Source of the DNA: an uncultured Bacteroidales bacterium
GTDB lineage: Bacteria; Bacteroidota; Bacteroidia; Bacteroidales; Bacteroidaceae
DNA: 64,000 nt
NCBI GenBank assembly: GCA_902798615.1
Contig: CADBXL010000003.1
Location: forward strand, 1-64,000
Reading direction: 5' to 3'
The notes below the pieces were generated by a model. That model had not been told where the DNA came from. It searched no databases and saw nothing but the letters and a program-made list of their open reading frames with translations. The position numbers and the translations under genes were made by a program. Shown here piece after piece: positions 53,055 to 60,877 of this stretch (position 1 is the stretch's first letter; each line of letters opens with the position of its first letter).

Positions 53055-54704
53055 ATGAAACTAAATATAATATCATTATTGTTATTGCTCATAGCTACTT
53101 GCTCTTGGGGACAAGTTAAGAACACATCATCCTCTGATGAAAAGCAGAGAATCCCCATTAAGCCTATTGTCGTTGAAGGCGAAGTTTCTGGTGTTCCTGA
53201 CGGAGCCCTTGTATTCTTTAGTTACAATATTAATAAATCCTATGCCTATTCGGCCGCTAATGGTATTTTGGCAGATACTGTAAGGAATGGGAAATTCCAT
53301 ATAGAAAAGAGATTTATATATAAGGATCTAGAAGATAGTGAAGACAATGAAAAGTATTCGCTTGTACTTAACGGAGGTAATTTATTTGTATATGCATATC
53401 CTGGTTCAACGGTGAAGGTGACAGGCACACCTGACCCTGAGTTTTTGAACTGGAGGGCGGAGAGTGATCATCCTTTACAAAAAGAATTGAATGAATATAT
53501 AGATCACAGACGTAAGAATGTAGCAAATGTCAAGAAAAAGATACAAGAAGCATACGAGGCAGATGATGTTCACGATGATTTGGTAGAAAAACTGAACAGG
53601 GAAAAAGATTCTATCCATGTGGTGGCTATGCTCGACTTTATGAAGAACAGGGAATGTGATGATGTTTTTGCTGATGAGGTTTGCAGAATTTCCAATATCG
53701 CTTTTTTCCTTAAGAACGAGGAGCTAAGTGGTAAAATACGCGATTTCATTAAAGAGAAAGTTCCTGCTGAATATAATGATAATCAGGCTATTATTCTGTC
53801 AAAACGATATCTTGCTCCATCAAGTGGGTATCTGCATGTTGGTGACAAAATGATGGACTTCACGTTTTATGACCGTGATGACAAGGTACACAAACTTTCA
53901 GAGTTCGTAGGAAAGAAACCTGTAGTATTACAATTTTCTACTAAAGGCTGTGGTGCATGTCATGCCATAAGGCCAGAGATTGAAGAGTTCTACGCGAAAC
54001 ACAAGGATGAGGTTGAGGTCATTACCATTTCTATGGATAATGAAAAGGCATGGAAAAGTGATGAGAAAGTAAGTTGGCAAGATTGGAATGATCATGCTTC
54101 CGGCTCAACCATAGGAGCAAAATTCCCTTTACAGGGATACCCTTACTATGTGATTATAAGTGCTGACGGGACAATCTCCTCAACCTTCCTCGGCAATGGG
54201 GAATTACTTAATTATTTCAAGACATTCAAGAATCCTCAGACACAACAACCCTCAACAGGCAATCAAGCGCAACTTTATAGCCCGACAAAAGATTTCACTC
54301 TTCATGACCGTAAAGGTAAGGAGCATAAACTATCTGATTTTAAGGGGAAATACATAGTGCTTATGTTTACCTATGAAGGCTGTGAGCCTTGTCTTGAGGC
54401 GATGCCCATCCTTGACGGATTCTACAAGCGCAACAAAGACAAAGTTGAAGTGATTGCCATTTCTGGAGTTTCAAAGGAAGACTGGTTGGCACAAAAAAGT
54501 ACAGTAAGTTTTCATGAATGGAATGAACGTGCAAGTGACATAGGACTTTATTACGGATTAGATACTAGCTTTGTGATCATACATCCGAATGGTAACATTC
54601 TTCATATGTCGCGAGCTCGTTTAGGGTCTTTTTTCAAGGAATTAATTGAGCATGTGCCTGATGAGGAAATAAAGAATTTGCTAAAGCAAAAAAGCAGGAA
54701 ATAG
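53055..54704 (+). CDS. Secreted TlpA-like protein with two thioredoxin domains, paralog 4
   Basis: The 549-residue protein has an N-terminal export signal (KLNIISLLLLLIATCSWGQ), a DUF4369-like domain, and a first thioredoxin domain with CGAC (STKGCGACHAIRP), close to paralogs 5-7. An extra C-terminal thioredoxin domain has CEPC (YEGCEPCLEAMP), followed by LDGFYKRNKDKVEVIAIS; that second domain is closest to paralogs 1-3. It therefore looks like a fusion of the two subfamilies. The final domain lacks a normal cis-Pro (DTSFVIIHPNG). Confidence 0.85.
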   Translation: MKLNIISLLLLLIATCSWGQVKNTSSSDEKQRIPIKPIVVEGEVSGVPDGALVFFSYNINKSYAYSAANGILADTVRNGKFHIEKRFIYKDLEDSEDNEKYSLVLNGGNLFVYAYPGSTVKVTGTPDPEFLNWRAESDHPLQKELNEYIDHRRKNVANVKKKIQEAYEADDVHDDLVEKLNREKDSIHVVAMLDFMKNRECDDVFADEVCRISNIAFFLKNEELSGKIRDFIKEKVPAEYNDNQAIILSKRYLAPSSGYLHVGDKMMDFTFYDRDDKVHKLSEFVGKKPVVLQFSTKGCGACHAIRPEIEEFYAKHKDEVEVITISMDNEKAWKSDEKVSWQDWNDHASGSTIGAKFPLQGYPYYVIISADGTISSTFLGNGELLNYFKTFKNPQTQQPSTGNQAQLYSPTKDFTLHDRKGKEHKLSDFKGKYIVLMFTYEGCEPCLEAMPILDGFYKRNKDKVEVIAISGVSKEDWLAQKSTVSFHEWNERASDIGLYYGLDTSFVIIHPNGNILHMSRARLGSFFKELIEHVPDEEIKNLLKQKSRK

Positions 54705-55094
54705 TAATCCCAAGTACAAAAACCAAGATTTTATTCATTCTATGAATCGGAATATTTGAGTTTCCTTGATAAGGAAACGGCGTAAGCAAAGGTTATTCAC
54801 CCCCAAATCGCATTTTCTTAGTAGATACTCCATCGCTACTCCATCGTTACTCCATCGCAAGTCCATCGTTTCGATGGAGTATCGATGGATTATCGATGGA
54901 TTACTGATGGATTATCTTAGGAGGAAGAGCGTAGAAACAAAGGTGTGTCAGCATTGAAAATTACCAGAAAAAAGCAGACAGGGGAAACGCAAAAAAGGAG
55001 GAAATAAAGAAAAAGTAGTCTTCTTAAATCTTTTTTTACACTTTTGCGTCTTTATCATTAAAAGCATTAGTACAAAACTAAAATTAAGACAAAC
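54705..55094. repeat. 11-bp periodic dyad array (array 7) in the paralog 4/5 spacer
   Basis: CCATCG at 54830, 54841, 54852 and 54863; CGATGG at 54872, 54883 and 54894; TGATGG at 54905. About 100 bp (54821-54920) are nearly identical to array 6. The rest of the spacer is AT-rich, with a weak promoter-like ACACTTTTG near 55040. Confidence 0.85.
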
Positions 55095-56309
55095 ATGATA
55101 AGAACTATGACTAAACTTTTCGTTCTCCCTCTGTTGCTATTCGCAACCCTAAGTTCGTGGGCACAATCCCACAATACATCTGTAGAAAATAAGCAGAGAA
55201 TCCCCATCAAGCCTATTGTCGTTGAAGGCGAAGTTACTGGTGTTCCTGACGGAACTCCTGTTGATATATGCTTTCGAGTAAGGAAGACAAATCTGTTCCG
55301 AAACCCAGAATTAAAGTTCTTGGCAGACAATCCAAGCACAAAAGCGACAATGGTTGATACTATCAGAAATGGCAAATTTCATTTGGAAAAGAAATTTGTA
55401 TATAAGGATTTTGAGGATAATGAAGATAATGTAGAATATTATCTTGTAGTAAACGGAAACAGCTTAAATATCTATGCAACTCCTGGCACAAATATCAAGG
55501 TGACAGGTCAAGGACAAAACTGTCATGATTGGCATGCAGAGAGCAACAATCCTTTGCAGAAGGAATACAACGAATATGCAACTTATATAAGCAACAAACT
55601 GATTCCTATTAATAAAAAAATACAAGAAGCATATGATGAGGATGATGTTGATGACGAATTGATTGAGAAACTTCAAAAAGAAAAGCGTTCTATACATGTA
55701 TCTTCTATGATTGATTTCATGAAAAACAAGGATTTTAATACTGTTTTTGCAGAAGAACTACGCAGAATATCATTAATGACTAACAAACTGCATGACCAAC
55801 AGTTAAGTGACAGAATACGCAATCTTTTCACAGAGAAAGTTCCAGCAGATTATCTTGACGACTCAAATATAAATGAGGCAAAAGGATTTCTTATTCCATC
55901 GAGCGAACATCTGCATATAGGTGATAAAATGAAAGATTTCACGCTTTATGACCGTGAAAATAAGGAACATAAGCTTTCGGAGTATGTAGGAAAGAAAATC
56001 GTCATATTGCAATTTTCAACAAAAGCCTGTGGTCCTTGTCATGCTATAAGGCCAACAATTGAGAATTTCTATGCAAAACACAAGGATGAGGTTGAAATAA
56101 TAACCATTTCATGTGATGATGAAAAGACATGGAAGACAGAGCAAAAGGTGAATTGGTGCGATTGGAATGACCATGCCTCTGGCTCTACCATAAGAGGAAA
56201 ATTCGACATGTTGGGATACCCTTATTATGTTATTATAAGACCAGATGGGGTGATAAGTTCAACTTTCCCCGGCAATAAGGAATTGCTTGATTATTTCAAG
56301 ACTTTCTAA
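55095..56309 (+). CDS. Secreted TlpA-like thioredoxin-fold protein, paralog 5 (CGPC)
   Basis: The 404-residue protein has a signal peptide (TKLFVLPLLLFATLSSWAQ; no lipobox Cys), a DUF4369-like domain (RIPIKPIVVEGEVTGVPDGT), a helical linker and a thioredoxin domain with CGPC (TKACGPCHAIRP) and cis-Pro in LGYPYYVII. Its 5' part is a mosaic: one block matches paralog 7 and the next matches paralog 4 at the DNA level, which suggests gene conversion. Confidence 0.85.
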   Translation: MIRTMTKLFVLPLLLFATLSSWAQSHNTSVENKQRIPIKPIVVEGEVTGVPDGTPVDICFRVRKTNLFRNPELKFLADNPSTKATMVDTIRNGKFHLEKKFVYKDFEDNEDNVEYYLVVNGNSLNIYATPGTNIKVTGQGQNCHDWHAESNNPLQKEYNEYATYISNKLIPINKKIQEAYDEDDVDDELIEKLQKEKRSIHVSSMIDFMKNKDFNTVFAEELRRISLMTNKLHDQQLSDRIRNLFTEKVPADYLDDSNINEAKGFLIPSSEHLHIGDKMKDFTLYDRENKEHKLSEYVGKKIVILQFSTKACGPCHAIRPTIENFYAKHKDEVEIITISCDDEKTWKTEQKVNWCDWNDHASGSTIRGKFDMLGYPYYVIIRPDGVISSTFPGNKELLDYFKTF

Positions 56310-56406
56310 ATGTGATAGAAATAATTCCGACTTTTTAAAACTATTTCAGAAGTTTTTGCGTATATAATAGTAAAGACAAGTGTAAAAAACAAAATATATT
56401 CATTCT

Positions 56407-57576
56407 GTGAAACTAAATATAATATCATTATTGTTATTGCTCATAGCTACTTGCTCTTGGGCACAGGACAAGAACACGTCAGCTTCAGCCGAAATGCAGA
56501 GGATCCCCATTGATCCTATCATTATTGATGGAGAAGTTACAGGTGTGCCCGATGGAACTCGTGTTATGTTTGCTTTTCGAATAAAGAAATCAGACATCTA
56601 TAGTACCGCCCATTACACATTGATTGATACAATTAGGAATGGAAAATTCCATATAGAAAAGAAATTCATATACTTAGACGAAAAAGATAGTAAAGATAAT
56701 GTAGACTATATGCTGGACATCAACGGGTGTGACTTATATATTTATGCATATCAAGGAGCAAACGTAAAAGTTACAGGTCGTCCTGATATGCAGTCTTTAC
56801 ATTGGCGTGCAGAGAGTAATCATCCCTTACAAAAAGAATTGGATGAATATACTGATTACAAACGCAAGTTACTAACAGGAATTAACGAAAAGACACAAGA
56901 AAAGGAAGAATCAGGCAATGATGATGAGATGTTGGTAAAACTGCAAAACGAAAAAGATTCTATCTATATTGTGTCTATGTTAGACTTCATGAAGAATAAG
57001 GAATGCAATTCTGTTTTTGCACATGAACTATGGGGTATTTCATTTCGCTCTCATAGGTTAGGTAGTGAGATGTTAAGTAACAGAATACGTAATCTAATAA
57101 AAGAAAAGGTTCCTAATGAATTTAATGATCAATTCATAAGCCGATCTAAGCAAGAACTTGTTCCTTCAAGCGAGCACCTGCATGTTGGTGATAAAATGAT
57201 AGATTTTACGCTTTATGACCGTAATGACAAGGAACATAGGCTTTCGGAATTTGCCGGGAAGAAAATAGTTGTATTACAGTTCTCTACCGTTAGTTGTGGC
57301 CCTTGTCAGGCTATAAAACCGACGATTGAGGAATTCTATGCAAAACACAAGAATGAGGTTGAAGTCATAACCATTTCTTGTGACGGTACGGAAACGTGGA
57401 AGAAAGAAAAAAGGGTAAGTTGGCCCGACTGGAATGACCATGCTTCTGGCTCTACCGTAGGATCTAAATTCGAGATACCTGGATGGCCATTCTATGTGAT
57501 TATAAGACCAGACGGAATAATCGGCTCAACATTCCTCGGTACAGAGGAAATGCGAAAATACATCGCCACGTTCTAA
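56407..57576 (+). CDS. Secreted TlpA-like thioredoxin-fold protein, paralog 6 (CGPC)
   Basis: The 389-residue protein probably starts at GTG 56407: the leader and first 60 bases are almost identical to those of paralog 4, where the same codon is ATG. Layout as paralog 5; active site CGPC in VSCGPCQAIKP, cis-Pro in GWPFYVII. The 35 bp before the start duplicate the paralog 4 leader. Confidence 0.85.
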   Translation: MKLNIISLLLLLIATCSWAQDKNTSASAEMQRIPIDPIIIDGEVTGVPDGTRVMFAFRIKKSDIYSTAHYTLIDTIRNGKFHIEKKFIYLDEKDSKDNVDYMLDINGCDLYIYAYQGANVKVTGRPDMQSLHWRAESNHPLQKELDEYTDYKRKLLTGINEKTQEKEESGNDDEMLVKLQNEKDSIYIVSMLDFMKNKECNSVFAHELWGISFRSHRLGSEMLSNRIRNLIKEKVPNEFNDQFISRSKQELVPSSEHLHVGDKMIDFTLYDRNDKEHRLSEFAGKKIVVLQFSTVSCGPCQAIKPTIEEFYAKHKNEVEVITISCDGTETWKKEKRVSWPDWNDHASGSTVGSKFEIPGWPFYVIIRPDGIIGSTFLGTEEMRKYIATF

Positions 57577-57667
57577 GTAACAGGAAAAACGAAATTTTAA
57601 AACTATTTCTAAAATTTCGCGTCTTAACATAAAAGAAACATTTAAAATCAAAAGTCAATTCATTCGT

Positions 57668-58903
57668 ATGAAACGAAACATCATATCATTATTGCTATTA
57701 CTCATTACTTCTTGCACGTGGGCACAATCCCACAATACATCTGTAGAAAATAAGCAGAGAATCCCCATAGATCCTATTGTAATTGACGGTGAGGTTACGG
57801 ATGTTCCCGATGGAACAGTTGTCGGTTTATTTTATCGTGTAAATAAATCGAAAGAGATGATTAACCCTGAAATGATAGAAAAAAAGGGAAATCCGAATAC
57901 AGGTATCACGATGGTTGATACCATCAAAAATGGAAAGTTCCATTTAGAAAAGAAATTTATATACAAAGACCTTAAAGATAGCGAATCAAATTATGAATAT
58001 TTTGTCATCGCAGAAGGGTACAGTTTGAAAGTATTTGCAAATCCTGGAACAAAAGTAAAGATAACAGGTAAGGGATTGGGCAATATTGGTCTTACTTGGC
58101 GTGCTGAGAGTAATCATCCTTTGCAAAAGGAATTAAACGAATATGTTGCCTATGGTAACAAAAAACTTGCAACTATCAGAAAAAAGATACAAGAGGCACA
58201 CGAAGCAGACGATGTTGACGACGAGTTATTGAAGAAACTAGAAAAGGAAAGATACTATATTGATATAACTTCCATGCTCGATTTCATGAAGGATAGGAAA
58301 TACAATGATGTTTTTGCGTCTGAGCTTAGAAGAATTTCTTTTCTGACTATGGTGCTCGACGACAGGCAATTAAGGGCAAGAGTTCGGAATCTTTTTAGGG
58401 ATAAAGTCCCAAATGATTATCATAACGACTCACACATATATGAAACAAAGGAATTCCTTTTTCCATCAAGAGAACAATTGCAAATCGGAGATCAAATGAC
58501 AGATTTTACCCTATACGATCGTGATGGCAAGGAACATAAGTTGTCAGAGTTCAAGAATAGAGGTAAGTATGTATTGCTGGAATTTATTTGCAGAGCATGT
58601 GGAGATACCAAGTTAAGGCCAAGCGATGATATGGCAGAGATATACAGCAAGTATTCAGATAAGGTACAGATAGTCAGCATAAACCTTGATCCAAAAAACA
58701 TTTGGGACGAGGAATGCAAGAAAGGTAAAAACATAGAGAAATGGGCAGAATGGAATGACTATAACAGAGCAGAAAAGATAATCGAGAGATATGGTGTTTT
58801 CGGTTATACCCTTGCCTTAATTTCTCCAGATGGTCTCCTTATGGATAGAACTGGAGGCATAGGCTTATTGGAAAAAGTCAAGAAAACAATATTTACGAAA
58901 TAA
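57668..58903 (+). CDS. Secreted TlpA-like thioredoxin-fold protein, paralog 7 (CRAC)
   Basis: The 411-residue protein has a lipobox-like end to its signal (LLLLITSCTWAQ), so it may be lipid-anchored. The DUF4369-like domain and linker match paralogs 4-6, but the thioredoxin domain is diverged: active site CRAC in FICRACGDTKLR, and the cis-Pro position reads GYTLALISPDG, without proline. Redox function is therefore less certain. It ends the second tandem set and is followed by a strong terminator. Confidence 0.82.
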   Translation: MKRNIISLLLLLITSCTWAQSHNTSVENKQRIPIDPIVIDGEVTDVPDGTVVGLFYRVNKSKEMINPEMIEKKGNPNTGITMVDTIKNGKFHLEKKFIYKDLKDSESNYEYFVIAEGYSLKVFANPGTKVKITGKGLGNIGLTWRAESNHPLQKELNEYVAYGNKKLATIRKKIQEAHEADDVDDELLKKLEKERYYIDITSMLDFMKDRKYNDVFASELRRISFLTMVLDDRQLRARVRNLFRDKVPNDYHNDSHIYETKEFLFPSREQLQIGDQMTDFTLYDRDGKEHKLSEFKNRGKYVLLEFICRACGDTKLRPSDDMAEIYSKYSDKVQIVSINLDPKNIWDEECKKGKNIEKWAEWNDYNRAEKIIERYGVFGYTLALISPDGLLMDRTGGIGLLEKVKKTIFTK

Positions 58904-58938
58904 GGTGTTTGGCATCAAAGCCGAACACCTTTATTTTT
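58902..58938 (+). terminator. Rho-independent terminator after paralog 7
   Basis: aaggtgtttggc (58902-58913) pairs with gccgaacacctt (58920-58931), followed by tattttt. Confidence 0.85.
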
Positions 58939-59032
58939 GCGTTTACACATGTTTTATGGTCGATTTTTCGTACATTATTATAAAATATCTCATAAAAAAT
59001 GATTATTTTTTCTTGATGTGAAAAATTTTATG

Positions 59033-59040
59033 TAACTTTG
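59033..59040 (+). promoter_or_regulatory. Candidate -7 box of pyrG
   Basis: TAACTTTG, 54 bp before the start; a CTTG at 59012-59015 is slightly too close for a typical -33. Confidence 0.45.
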
Positions 59041-59094
59041 CAACTTGTTTTGAGGATAAACAAATAATTAACAACACATAAATACACAAACATC

Positions 59095-60693
59095 ATGGCA
59101 GATACAAAGTACATCTTCGTGACGGGCGGCGTGGTTTCGTCCCTCGGTAAAGGTATTATTTCGTCTTCAATCGGTAAGTTGCTGCAAGCTCGCGGCTACA
59201 AGATTACGATTCAGAAGTTCGATCCGTACATCAACATTGACCCGGGAACCCTCAACCCTTACGAGCATGGAGAGTGCTATGTGACCGCTGACGGTATGGA
59301 GACCGACCTCGACCTCGGTCACTACGAGCGATTCACAGGCATACAGACAACCCGCGCCAACTCTATGACCACGGGTCGTATATATAAGTCTGTCATCGAC
59401 AAGGAGCGCAGAGGCGACTACCTCGGCAAGACCATACAGGTTGTGCCTCACATCACCGACGAGATTAAGCGTTGCATAATGTATCTCGGCACAAAGGGAC
59501 AGTACGACTTCGTAATCACGGAGATTGGCGGTACTATCGGCGATATTGAGAGTGCTCCGTTCCTTGAGGCTATACGTCAGCTCCGCTGGGAGATGGGACG
59601 TAACGCCATCAACATTCACCTCACATACGTGCCATACCTCAAGGCTGCTGGCGAGTTGAAGACAAAGCCTACTCAGCATTCCGTAAAGGAATTGCAGTCA
59701 GTAGGTATTCAGCCAGACATCCTCGTTCTCCGCACGGAGAAGCATCTCTCCGACGGCTTGCGCATGAAGGTAGCATCCTTCTGTAACGTGGATTTGGAAT
59801 GCGTGGTTCAGTCAGAAGACCTTCCAAGCATCTACGAGGTTCCGGTAAGTATGCAGCAACAGGGACTTGACGCTGCAATCCTCCGCAAGCTCGGAATACC
59901 AGTTGGCGAGACCCCGGCTCTCGGTCCTTGGAAAGCATATCTCGAGCGTCGTCGCAACGCAAAGGAAGAGGTGCATATCGGTCTTGTGGGCAAATACGAC
60001 CTTCAGGACGCTTACAAGTCAATACGAGAGTCTCTGCTCCATGCAGGTGTGTATAACGACCGCAAGACGGTTATCACATACATCAACTCTGAACTTATCA
60101 CAAAGGAGAACGTAGCAGAGAAGCTTGCAGGTCAGGATGGTATCCTCATCTGTCCGGGCTTCGGTCACAGAGGCATAGAAGGCAAGATAATCGCAGCACA
60201 ATATACCCGTGAGCATGACATTCCGACATTCGGTATCTGCTTGGGTATGCAGATGATGGTAATCGAGTTTGCCCGTAACGTGCTCGGCTATCAGGATGCC
60301 GACTCTCGCGAAATGAACGAGAATACTCCACATAATGTCATCGACATCATGGAGGATCAGAAGAATATCTCTAACATGGGTGGCACCATGCGACTCGGAG
60401 CATACGAGTGCGTACTTCGCAAGAACAGTCGCACACAGGCTATCTACGACGCAGAGGAAATAAAGGAGCGTCACCGTCACCGCTATGAGTTCAACAACCA
60501 ATATATAAAGGAATACGAGCAGAACGGTATGCAATGCGTAGGTCGCAACCCAGAGTCAGACCTCATCGAGATTGTTGAGATACCAGAGCTCAAGTGGTAC
60601 ATCGGAACACAGTTCCATCCAGAGTACCAGAGCACAGTTCTCAAACCGCATCCGCTGTTCCTTGACTTTGTGAAGACTTGCATAAAGAAATAA
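59095..60693 (+). CDS. pyrG: CTP synthase
   Basis: The 532-residue enzyme makes CTP from UTP and glutamine. The synthetase domain shows FVTGGVVSSLGKGI and FDPYINIDPGTLNPYEHGE (in part); the glutaminase domain has Cys in GICLGMQMM and His-Glu in TQFHPEYQS. Strong codon bias. The stop codon is followed at 1 bp by a family A repeat. Confidence 0.97.
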   Translation: MADTKYIFVTGGVVSSLGKGIISSSIGKLLQARGYKITIQKFDPYINIDPGTLNPYEHGECYVTADGMETDLDLGHYERFTGIQTTRANSMTTGRIYKSVIDKERRGDYLGKTIQVVPHITDEIKRCIMYLGTKGQYDFVITEIGGTIGDIESAPFLEAIRQLRWEMGRNAINIHLTYVPYLKAAGELKTKPTQHSVKELQSVGIQPDILVLRTEKHLSDGLRMKVASFCNVDLECVVQSEDLPSIYEVPVSMQQQGLDAAILRKLGIPVGETPALGPWKAYLERRRNAKEEVHIGLVGKYDLQDAYKSIRESLLHAGVYNDRKTVITYINSELITKENVAEKLAGQDGILICPGFGHRGIEGKIIAAQYTREHDIPTFGICLGMQMMVIEFARNVLGYQDADSREMNENTPHNVIDIMEDQKNISNMGGTMRLGAYECVLRKNSRTQAIYDAEEIKERHRHRYEFNNQYIKEYEQNGMQCVGRNPESDLIEIVEIPELKWYIGTQFHPEYQSTVLKPHPLFLDFVKTCIKK

Positions 60694-60694
60694 C

Positions 60695-60865
60695 GGCCTC
60701 TCCCCCCGCCCTCCCCCATAGGGAGGGAGCCGGAGAGCAGACACGATTGATAATTGAAAATTGATAATTAATAACAAAAACGCCTTTTGCCTTCCGGCCG
60801 ACACATACTCCGATGTTATCAACATCGGACTTCCCTCTCTACGGGAGAGGGCGGGGGGAGAGGCC
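60695..60865. repeat. Two family A repeats between pyrG and yidC
   Basis: 60695-60734 is a plus-orientation copy next to the pyrG stop. 60792-60865 is the compound form with the tccgatgt/acatcgga inner hairpin, in the opposite orientation, ending 12 bp before yidC. An inverted pair thus fills the spacer. Confidence 0.8.
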
Positions 60866-60877
60866 AAATTAAATTAA

